A DNA stretch of 64,000 bases from Photobacterium lutimaris (lineage in GTDB: Bacteria; Pseudomonadota; Gammaproteobacteria; Enterobacterales; Vibrionaceae): positions 1,054,001 to 1,118,000 of the forward strand of contig NZ_PYMH01000001.1 of assembly GCF_003025555.1 (NCBI RefSeq), given 5' to 3'. The translations under genes and the position numbers were made by a program. Numbering within the stretch: the stretch's first letter is position 1; the number at the start of each line of letters is the position of its first letter. Positions 1 through 7,344 of this stretch are shown here, piece after piece. The notes below the pieces were generated by a model. That model worked only from the letters and a program-made list of their open reading frames with translations. It searched no databases and had not been told where the DNA came from.

Positions 1-919
1 CCAAAGAGGTAGCGCTCAACCAATTAAACGTCGCAATACATTCTTCTATCGGAACGAGACACGGTTCAAATTTTTCCGATAATGTGCCGGCTTTGAATAA
101 TTTATTGCATAGCTTCTTTTTGAGCTGAGACAAGTACTTTAAGGGAGGTTGGGGTTTCCAATCATCATGATCATACGAAAGCTGCATGGCATCAAGAAAA
201 TCCAAAGCCTCAGAAAACGTCTTCGCAATGTCATTCGTTAGGTTGGCATTTATATCTGTGTCAGCTTGAACTTCGATCCAATGAAAATGGGACTGTTTCA
301 CGGCGTCAATCGCAGCAGCGGTGATTTGCTCGCTGTAAATGTGTAGATAATCAAGTAGTGCATGGTCAGTGTTAAACCCACTGCCTGCAATCAAATCTGA
401 TTTATCCATAACTGCAAAACCAGACCCTAAATGTGTTTTAACGTCAGTCAATGAGTCATGAAAACTGACGCCACTGTATCGCTGAATGTGGCCACCAGCG
501 AACCGTCCCCCACGTAAAAAACTAATTATTTGGCGTTCATCCAAGTCATGTTCGTTATCAAGCCTTAATACAAGGCTGATCGTTTCATGTCGGGTAACGC
601 TAGGTTGAAGAGACAGGCTAATATTGGTGCCATTTTTGATCGTAGAAGCATAGTCTGCACTATTGATAAAGCTGGCTCCACGACGCTGTATAGGCAATGC
701 TTTGCCATATTGGTCATAATCAGCCTGAAGTGATGCGTCATGATGGATAAGCGCCACACCTCTAAAATCTTCAACGCCATACTGACTCAATCGACATATG
801 GCGTGCGCTACCCCAACAGCAGCACTGACACTGGGACCGTTAGTAACCAGATAATGCGTCAGGGCATTCACGTTGTTGACTTCAAGTCGCTTGATAAGCA
901 AATAAGAGTATTTACTCAT
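1..919 (-). CDS. Cas5f (Csy2)-like effector subunit, 3-prime end beyond window
   Basis: Partial gene: 306 codons are visible from the ATG at 919 and the frame stays open to the window edge. The start overlaps the end of the Cas8f-like gene by 8 bp, so the two are one operon. The N-terminus (residues 6-43) has the layout of the Csy2/Cas5f RAMP fold: a hydrophobic strand YLLIKRLEV, then an NxxNAL motif and a helix ending AHAICRL. This parallels the NANAI...HALSR segment of the canonical csy2 in this window. A glycine-rich loop LRGGRFAGGHI near residues 137-147 matches the RLAGG loop of Csy2. Family role: it caps the crRNA 5-prime handle together with Cas8f. Identity with the local Csy2 is low, so this is a distant paralogue rather than a duplicate. 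The match was made by eye. Confidence 0.72.
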   Translation of the reverse strand, partial: MSKYSYLLIKRLEVNNVNALTHYLVTNGPSVSAAVGVAHAICRLSQYGVEDFRGVALIHHDASLQADYDQYGKALPIQRRGASFINSADYASTIKNGTNISLSLQPSVTRHETISLVLRLDNEHDLDERQIISFLRGGRFAGGHIQRYSGVSFHDSLTDVKTHLGSGFAVMDKSDLIAGSGFNTDHALLDYLHIYSEQITAAAIDAVKQSHFHWIEVQADTDINANLTNDIAKTFSEALDFLDAMQLSYDHDDWKPQPPLKYLSQLKKKLCNKLFKAGTLSEKFEPCLVPIEECIATFNWLSATSL

Positions 920-2063
920 TGATCTGCTCCTTCAACGCTATGACCAATTCACGCTGCTCATCTTCACGTAGTGCCAAATACTGATCGTTAATACGTGCGA
1001 CATGCATTACGTGCTGCACGATGCAGCGCGCCATCTCGTGGTAAAGTGATTCATTTAACTCAGGGGCAAGACAATAGACCCGACTCACCTCTTTCAATGA
1101 TCGCCATTGTGAATCGAAAACAGGCATCTCATCCAAAACACTCTGCACCTGATCCCGGGCGTAACGTAAGCGTACAAGGTAGTGTTCAACGACTATTAAA
1201 AACTGGTTAAAGTGCCGCTGGCGATAATGAATACTTTGTTGGCTGTCAGTAAGTCGCTCAATATACAGTGCCCGATAATCGATAAAAGCCTTCAGATCCG
1301 TTTGGTTGATGTTCATTGAAACGCCATTGAACGCCCACCCAAGCGCTTTGCGCAGTTCATCATTTTCGATGGGCGCTTTGATACGTATGGGAGACGTTAG
1401 GTAATTAACCAGTCCTCCAGCGTTTTGGCTATTACTTCCCCCAATCGAACGTTGGAGCCGGTTATACTGTCCTGCATGATAAAGACCTGTATTATTAGCC
1501 GTTTGATAGAAATGCTCAGCCAAACCGGCTGATTGCAAAGGGGTAATTGCCAAGTAAGCATCGCCTTCTTGATGAACCAACACTTGCGGCAGTCGCGCGT
1601 TGAGCTTATCGAACCCGATTTCCTGATAATCTGCTACTTGGCTAAGTAAGCTAGGCACAACATGTTTGGTGTCACGCTGCAGTTCTGCCGTCTGCTTAAG
1701 ACGAGTAAGCTCATCTTTCTTCTGCTTTATCCGCTCTTTATTTTTAGCATTATGAATTAATGACGCAATGTCATCCTCAACACTGGCGATTTTAGCGTCA
1801 ATATCATTATGTCGATGAGAGCGAAAGTGTTTATATGGTTTGGCTTCCGTTCCCCCGTTTTGACAGTAATCTCGCCATATCTCTGCCTTCTCCGCTCGGG
1901 CACTTTGCAAACAAACATAAGGAAGCTCTCGTCTCTGATTGTCAGATATACGGATCCCCCCTTTAATGTTCGAGTTAAATAACTTGAAGGAGAAATCAAC
2001 CAGCTGAGAATGTGCAGATGCATATTCCTCTGCTGAAAGGCAATTATTCTTTTTGCTGGCCAT
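912..2063 (-). CDS. Cas8f (Csy1)-like large subunit, diverged
   Basis: The product has 383 residues; a GGGAGCGGGA ribosome site precedes the ATG. Two segments align by eye with Csy1. YLAITPLQSAGLAEHFY (around residue 171) matches the YHLLAPLYSSSLSQAVY segment of the csy1 at 10682, and a following GGSNSQNAGGLVNYL matches its GGTKPQNISQLNSARGG motif. Between residues about 92 and 127 lies a charged helical stretch rich in K, E, D and L, likely a coiled coil, that the local Csy1 lacks. The protein is about 45 residues shorter than the local Csy1. Inferred role: large subunit of a second type I-F Cascade, presumably for target (PAM) recognition. It is transcribed with the Cas5f-like gene and divergently from the WYL and cas3-like genes. 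A structural profile search would settle the assignment. Confidence 0.68.
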   Translation of the reverse strand: MASKKNNCLSAEEYASAHSQLVDFSFKLFNSNIKGGIRISDNQRRELPYVCLQSARAEKAEIWRDYCQNGGTEAKPYKHFRSHRHNDIDAKIASVEDDIASLIHNAKNKERIKQKKDELTRLKQTAELQRDTKHVVPSLLSQVADYQEIGFDKLNARLPQVLVHQEGDAYLAITPLQSAGLAEHFYQTANNTGLYHAGQYNRLQRSIGGSNSQNAGGLVNYLTSPIRIKAPIENDELRKALGWAFNGVSMNINQTDLKAFIDYRALYIERLTDSQQSIHYRQRHFNQFLIVVEHYLVRLRYARDQVQSVLDEMPVFDSQWRSLKEVSRVYCLAPELNESLYHEMARCIVQHVMHVARINDQYLALREDEQRELVIALKEQINE

Positions 2064-2205
2064 TCCCGCTCCCTTTACTTATCTAACTGAACAATAAATG
2101 TACTAACATAGAATAGTTCAGTGAAAGCATTATGCATCCCGAAAATATTCGAATTTCGAACATAATTCTTATTAACTTGAAAAAAGTTCATTAAAGGTAC
2201 CTATC
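2064..2205. promoter_or_regulatory. Divergent promoter region with inverted repeat
   Basis: This 142-bp AT-rich gap separates the leftward Cas8f-like operon from the rightward WYL-cas3 operon and must hold both promoters. It contains a perfect inverted repeat ACTGAAC (2086-2092) and GTTCAGT (2116-2122), with 23 bases between the arms. There are also two copies of TTCGAA (2148-2153 and 2155-2160). WYL regulators usually bind inverted repeats in their own promoter, so the first repeat is a candidate operator. That link is inference. Confidence 0.5.
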
Positions 2206-3009
2206 ATGAAAGAGCGAACTGATGAGGTGTTGAGGTGGGTTGTTATTCGGGCGTTTCGATGGGGGGAAGTCCGGCGGGCCGACCTGCAAAGGGCTTTTCC
2301 GGATATCGGTAATACCCAAGCAAGTCAGCAGCTTTCACTCTCTGTTGCGCTTAAGCCTGAATTGCTCCGGCGTGAGGGGCGTAAGATCGTGAAAAGACCT
2401 GGTGCTAAACCACCCCACTATGTCGGGGACACTCAGTTAGCGCGGGATCTGGTTGAACGAGGTAATGATTTCAAGGCGCTGGGTATAGACATAGAAGTAC
2501 GTCATCGCCCTTCTCATCCCTGCACACCGATTCAGCCAGGCGCATTGATGCTGATTGCTAAACGTATGTCGCAGCAGTTGTGTGTGGACATTCATTACGT
2601 CGGTCTAAAAGTTAGGGACGAAGGGAGTATTCGTACGGTATATCCGCAGCAGTTTGAAGTTCATGGAGAAGATATTTATCTGATGGCTAACGACTTGTCG
2701 AGTCCGGGTAAACTACTGAAATCTTTTCATGTCTCCCGAATCGTCAGTGCTGAAAAATCCGATCGACGCAGACCTAGTCATTTACCTGGCTTGATGGACA
2801 ATGACGCTGAGGTACGCTTTCAGGCAAAACTGAATCCAGCCGCTAGCGAGCCGCAAAAACAGGTCATCCGACACCAGCTGAATCTAAACGGCACTGACCA
2901 AGTAAGTATCTCGCCTCGATTTATTCCGGATTTTAAGAAGAGGTCATGTGCACCAGAGGCTCAAACAACCTTTATTTGGCCACTGCTGACAGACTTGAAG
3001 GAGATTTAG
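2206..3009 (+). CDS. WYL-domain transcriptional regulator (BrxR/CapW-like)
   Basis: The product has 267 residues. The N-terminal 70 residues look like a winged helix-turn-helix (ADLQRAF followed by QASQQLS). A WYL domain follows at about residues 115-190, with an IHYVGL strand, YPQQFEV, an IYLMAND strand and a FHVSRI end. The tail is unassigned. Proteins of this layout repress bacterial defence operons such as BREX (BrxR) and CBASS (CapW) and are thought to sense nucleic-acid or nucleotide ligands through WYL. The stop codon lies 2 bp before the ATG of the cas3-like gene, so the two form one operon. The gene faces the Cas8f/Cas5f-like operon across a 142-bp gap with an inverted repeat. It most likely controls this second CRISPR module; repressor versus activator cannot be told from sequence. 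Confidence 0.82.
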   Translation: MKERTDEVLRWVVIRAFRWGEVRRADLQRAFPDIGNTQASQQLSLSVALKPELLRREGRKIVKRPGAKPPHYVGDTQLARDLVERGNDFKALGIDIEVRHRPSHPCTPIQPGALMLIAKRMSQQLCVDIHYVGLKVRDEGSIRTVYPQQFEVHGEDIYLMANDLSSPGKLLKSFHVSRIVSAEKSDRRRPSHLPGLMDNDAEVRFQAKLNPAASEPQKQVIRHQLNLNGTDQVSISPRFIPDFKKRSCAPEAQTTFIWPLLTDLKEI

Positions 3010-3011
3010 AG

Positions 3012-5726
3012 ATGCAACTCCTGATCAGTCAAATGGCTAGACTTGCTGGCCAGACCCATGACCTTGGTAAAGGCACCGCACTGTTTCAAAAAAAACTCAA
3101 TATCAACAATAAAAACCCCTCTTGGCCATCCCAAGATCCAATTCGCCATGAATGGGTTTCCGTGGAGATAATCAACCACCTCGAAGCACTTCGAAATGGC
3201 CAAGCACTGCCGACATTGTTGGCACAATGGAATAACATCGACAATCTTTTAGGGTCAACAAAACAACCGATAACAGATTTAGGTACGGTGTTAAAATGTG
3301 TGGTTGCAACCCACCACTCTCTACTCAGTGCTGATAGTCAAAGATGGCCCACTGCCGACGGCTTTCTAAAGGGCTGGAAAAGACATGAACAAGAGACTGA
3401 CTTTCACCAAGTTCCATCTCAATACTTGGCGTTAGTTCATCAGCTTGATGCCATGCAGCAACATGATGAGTTGGACCTAAACAACACGTTATCGCCTCAT
3501 GCCGCAAGGGCAGTCATATTACTGAGCCGTTTCTACCTCATCATGGCTGATCATCTGGTGTCGTCTCAGCATATTTGCGAGCATGCCGAGGTTTACGCGA
3601 ACACCATTAAAGGTCATCAAGCGAATCAAAGCCTCACTTATCACCTAAAGCATGTTGGTGACATGGCGTATCAACTTGGCCAACACCTTTCATCATTACA
3701 ACTGCCGGGTGTATCAGCCGATTCACGCAAGGCGATTGGCCAACCCGCTCCTGTAAGCAGCCGATTTGAGTGGCAAAATGAAGCGGCAGATCTACTGTCA
3801 TCCTTAAACAAACAGACACCAACATTGGTGATTAATTCAGGTAGCACGGGTTCAGGAAAAACACGTATGAATGCTCGTGCATTGCTATCGCTATGTGCAG
3901 AGGAGGACTCTTTTAGGTTTACGACCTTATTGGGATTGAGAAGCCTCACCTTGCAGACCGGGGAGGTGTTTAAGTGTGAGCTTGAAATGACCAATGCTGA
4001 TATATCGACAATCATTGGCGATAAAACAGTCAAGAAAATGAAGTCAGGGCTGCAGCGAGATGACGTTCACGATGATTCAACTGGCATGGATGACAAAGAA
4101 TTTGATGCCATCAGCAATCAAGATTTCCAAATCCCACGTATTTTATCTGAATACTGTGTTACAAAACCCAAATCGGTCCCACTGCTCATCCCACCTTGCC
4201 TTGTTTCCACTGTTGACTATCTCATCGCTGCAGGAGAACCACACAAACAAGGTATGCATGTTCAGGCGTTACTGCGAGTAATGCATAGTGATGTGATCAT
4301 TGATGAGATTGACGACTACGACCCCAAAGCCTTTGTCGCCCTCTGTCGCCTTGTTGAAGTCGCAATCATGCTTGGGCGAAATGTGGTGTGCTCCAGTGCG
4401 ACATTACCACCAGTGATGGTAACGCAATTGGCTGCAGCCTATCGTTCAGGATTGGCTATGTATTCCGCATTACAATCGACCACCTGTCAGCACCAGGTGG
4501 TGATAATTAGCGACTATATCAAACCCCTTGTCGATAATGATGAAAACAGCGACATTGGGGGTTTATATGCAAATTACATGCTTCGTGCCGAACGCCAATG
4601 GCTGACTTTGTCTGACCAGACAAAATCAGTAAAAGTGACGCCAAAGATCACTGGTCGTCAATCCTTAGCTGACTGTCTAGTGTCATCGATTCAACACTTA
4701 CATCAACACCATGGCTGGAAAAGTGCGTGTCAGCAAAAAACCGTGTCAGTTGGGCTAATTAGAATTGCTAACATCAAGCATATCCCGATGATAACCTCTA
4801 TGGTCCATGACATGGTCCCAACAGCGTTAGTAGCGACTTATCATAGTCAGGACTTATTAGTTCAGCGTTCATTGAAAGAACAAATGCTGGATGAGCTGCT
4901 TACGAGAAAAACAGGTCGCGATACAATCTCCCACCCTTACCTGGAGCAACTGATTACCACCCACCCCAGCGAACACTTGCAGCTGGTGTTGATAGCCAGT
5001 CCGGTAGAAGAAGTGGGACGCGATCATGATTTCGATTGGGCCATTATTGAGCCATCTAGCGTGCATAGCATGGTACAAACCGCAGGCAGAGTGAACCGCC
5101 ATAGACGAAAACCGGTGTCGGCCCCCAATATCATCTTCCTAGAACGCAATCTCAAATGTGTTCTCCAAGGCGACTGTGATATTAACGCCCACTACAAATT
5201 TCCGGGGCTTGAATCTAAAGAACACCGGTTTCCATCACACTCATTACTTAAGTTGTTACCTGAGCATCAACTGGATAAATTCAGTGCCTTTTTACGGTTT
5301 GCTGATAACCCAATGACAGCATGCGAAGATAATCACATCTCTGATGTGATTAAAGATCCAATCTCATTGTTGACACTGCAAAGGCGCAACAAGGTTGCTT
5401 GGCTCACCTCAGGTCTCTATGTGGATTATCCGCTGCGAGAAAAGGACTGCAAACGTTATTTCGAATTAAGCGATGTATTTACTTTGACCGAGTGGTGTTT
5501 CAATGAAAAGGGGATCTGGGCCTCTAAACCCTTCACAGCCGTTGAGTTTGTGCCGAAGCTTGAGCGTGCATGGTTAACTTGGGACTTTGATAGCCTTATT
5601 CACCATTGCAAGAAAGCCAATATTCCCACTGAGATGGGGATGCGTGTATCTTTATCAGCAACAATAGAGCGAGATTTTAAACTGACTTACAGCCCCACAA
5701 TGGCATTTCAGTTTGCAAAAAATTGA
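3012..5726 (+). CDS. cas3: Stand-alone type I-F-like Cas3 nuclease-helicase (no Cas2 domain)
   Basis: I start it at the ATG at 3012, which follows an AAGGAG ribosome site; this gives 904 residues. The frame opens further upstream, but inside the WYL gene. HD nuclease: H16-D17 (THDLGK), H46, H101-H102 and D180. Helicase: Walker A GSTGSGKT at 277-284, DEID at 431-434, SSAT at 461-464, and GRVNRHRR as motif VI. Segments such as GLRSLTLQTGEVF and SSATLPPVMV match the Cas2-3 at 7341 (GLRTLTLQTGDAL, SSATLPPALV). It is therefore a relative of type I-F Cas3, but the roughly 95-residue Cas2 domain is absent. Known role of the family: recruited by Cascade to nick and degrade target DNA 3-prime to 5-prime. 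Here it probably serves the divergent Cas8f/Cas5f-like complex. All key residues look intact. Confidence 0.88.
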   Translation: MQLLISQMARLAGQTHDLGKGTALFQKKLNINNKNPSWPSQDPIRHEWVSVEIINHLEALRNGQALPTLLAQWNNIDNLLGSTKQPITDLGTVLKCVVATHHSLLSADSQRWPTADGFLKGWKRHEQETDFHQVPSQYLALVHQLDAMQQHDELDLNNTLSPHAARAVILLSRFYLIMADHLVSSQHICEHAEVYANTIKGHQANQSLTYHLKHVGDMAYQLGQHLSSLQLPGVSADSRKAIGQPAPVSSRFEWQNEAADLLSSLNKQTPTLVINSGSTGSGKTRMNARALLSLCAEEDSFRFTTLLGLRSLTLQTGEVFKCELEMTNADISTIIGDKTVKKMKSGLQRDDVHDDSTGMDDKEFDAISNQDFQIPRILSEYCVTKPKSVPLLIPPCLVSTVDYLIAAGEPHKQGMHVQALLRVMHSDVIIDEIDDYDPKAFVALCRLVEVAIMLGRNVVCSSATLPPVMVTQLAAAYRSGLAMYSALQSTTCQHQVVIISDYIKPLVDNDENSDIGGLYANYMLRAERQWLTLSDQTKSVKVTPKITGRQSLADCLVSSIQHLHQHHGWKSACQQKTVSVGLIRIANIKHIPMITSMVHDMVPTALVATYHSQDLLVQRSLKEQMLDELLTRKTGRDTISHPYLEQLITTHPSEHLQLVLIASPVEEVGRDHDFDWAIIEPSSVHSMVQTAGRVNRHRRKPVSAPNIIFLERNLKCVLQGDCDINAHYKFPGLESKEHRFPSHSLLKLLPEHQLDKFSAFLRFADNPMTACEDNHISDVIKDPISLLTLQRRNKVAWLTSGLYVDYPLREKDCKRYFELSDVFTLTEWCFNEKGIWASKPFTAVEFVPKLERAWLTWDFDSLIHHCKKANIPTEMGMRVSLSATIERDFKLTYSPTMAFQFAKN

Positions 5727-6369
5727 TAGAAAGCGGTAGATGCGAGGATTTCGTTCAATGAAAAACCTTGCTTGCTAGAAACGTCCTTATTCGGCGCAGT
5801 CAGGTAAGCAGGGTTTTTAAGCATCAATTCCTAGCAGAACGACAGCAAGGGCAAGGGCGAGCGCTTATTCACTGATATTGGAGCCAACATCCTCACCTCA
5901 GCCCAGCCCAGCCCAGCCCAGCCCAGCCCAGCCCAGCAACTTTACATGACCATAACTCATGATAAATAAATTATGTAGTGTGTCACTAAGTTCTAAGTAT
6001 TTGCCACCAAGAGCTCAGACCTTAATTAGTAAAAGTGAATTACAATCACTACTATCTCGATAACCCTTCCGGCAAGATAACCTCAAAATACGACTTAACA
6101 TCTCTCACCACAAGGCAAGAACTAACCGGTATCCAACGCAAGGTTATAGTCAGCACAGTAATATCATTTTTTGAGTCAATTCAAGGTTTGAATAAAACAA
6201 ATTGATACCAGTTGCATACTAGTGATACCTTAATTTATTAGTTCTACTACGCTTTGAAGGCCAATTAGATACGTTTTTAATTTGTAGCACTACTAACCGT
6301 GTCCCTCATTCAAATAAAAGGCTATCTCAATCATTATTCAACACTCAGCGCAGGTAAAAGGAAGTAATC
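5727..6369. other. Intergenic region between the two CRISPR modules
   Basis: These 643 bp separate the stand-alone cas3 from cas1 and hold no convincing open frame. The left third has moderate GC and ends in a CAGCC microsatellite. The right two thirds are AT-rich and presumably carry the promoter of the canonical cas operon. No CRISPR repeat was found. Confidence 0.6.
5899..5937. repeat. CAGCC pentanucleotide microsatellite, about 7.8 copies
   Basis: Seven perfect CAGCC units and a partial CAGC occur in a row. The tract lies outside any recognisable gene, about 430 bp upstream of cas1 and 170 bp downstream of the stand-alone cas3. Such tracts change length by slipped-strand mispairing. Confidence 0.95.
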
Positions 6370-7344
6370 ATGAAACGCATGTTTTCTCCGAGCGATATGA
6401 AAACGGTCTTACACTCAAAACGTGCAAATCTCTATTACCTGCAACACTGCCGAGTATTAGTTAATGGCGGCCGCGTTGAATATGTAACAGACCAAGGCAA
6501 AGAAAGCTTATACTGGAATATTCCGATTGCTAACACCACCGCAATCTTATTAGGTACAGGCACCTCGGTGACACAATCAGCAATGCGAGAGTTTGCAAAA
6601 GCGGGGGTCTTAGTTGGCTTTTGCGGTGGCGGTGGTACACCCTTGTTTTCGGGTAATGAAGTAGAAGTCGATGTCGCCTGGCTGACACCTCAATCAGAAT
6701 ACCGTCCAACTGAATACCTACAGAAGTGGGTCAGCTTCTGGTTTGATGACAATAAGCGATTAGCAGCAGCAAAACAATTTCAACTTGCGCGATTAGCCAT
6801 GATTAAGAAGTACTGGCTATCAGCAAATGTGCAAAGACAATTTCCAGCCCCTGAGACCCAACTGCTCCCCGTGTTAGAGCGATTTGAGCGTACACTTGCC
6901 GATTGCAGAATAACTCAAGACGTGCTGCTGCTTGAAGCGTCAACCACAAAAATACTCTACAAACTAGCATGCCAAGCGGTTAGCTATGGTGATTTCACTC
7001 GTTCAGAACGCGGAAACAGTAACGATACGGCTAATCAGTTTTTAGATCACGGTAACTATCTCGCTTATGGGCTTGCCGCAACAGCGTGTTGGGTGATTGG
7101 ACTACCGCACGGCTTAGCGGTTTTACATGGTAAAACACGTCGTGGTGGTTTGGTCTTTGACGTTGCTGATATTGTGAAAGATGCCCTGATATTACCTCAA
7201 GCCTTTATTGCCGCAATGGCAGGCGATGATGAACAAGAGTTTCGTCAGCGGTGCCTCAACCAGCTTCGCTCAGGGAATGCATTAGATGTAATGATTGATA
7301 CATTACAAACAACGGCTGAACAGTGTGCGAAGAGGATGGAATGA
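6370..7344 (+). CDS. cas1: CRISPR integrase Cas1, type I-F
   Basis: This is the adaptation integrase, which joins new spacers to the leader-proximal repeat together with the Cas2 part of Cas2-3. It has 324 residues, the usual size for I-F Cas1. The metal-binding residues are all present: E189 (LLLEA), H253 (VLHGK) and D264/D267 (VFDVADI), at positions matching the E-H-D set of I-F Cas1 proteins. The ATG at 6370 follows an AAGGAAG ribosome site. It is the first gene of a tight operon and overlaps cas2-3 by an ATGA junction, implying coupled translation. Nothing suggests damage. Confidence 0.97.
   Translation: MKRMFSPSDMKTVLHSKRANLYYLQHCRVLVNGGRVEYVTDQGKESLYWNIPIANTTAILLGTGTSVTQSAMREFAKAGVLVGFCGGGGTPLFSGNEVEVDVAWLTPQSEYRPTEYLQKWVSFWFDDNKRLAAAKQFQLARLAMIKKYWLSANVQRQFPAPETQLLPVLERFERTLADCRITQDVLLLEASTTKILYKLACQAVSYGDFTRSERGNSNDTANQFLDHGNYLAYGLAATACWVIGLPHGLAVLHGKTRRGGLVFDVADIVKDALILPQAFIAAMAGDDEQEFRQRCLNQLRSGNALDVMIDTLQTTAEQCAKRME

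Noticed and set aside
5753..5781. Sequence starting GTTCAATG and ending GCTAGAAA that resembles the ends of the I-F repeat
   Set aside because: The central palindrome CTGCC/GGCAG is missing and there is no second copy, so a relic repeat is not supported.
1..6369. Tn7-like I-F3 transposon as explanation for the second effector set
   Set aside because: A Cas3 is present, and no tnsA, tnsB, tnsC, tniQ or transposon end was seen in the window. The part beyond the left edge cannot be excluded.
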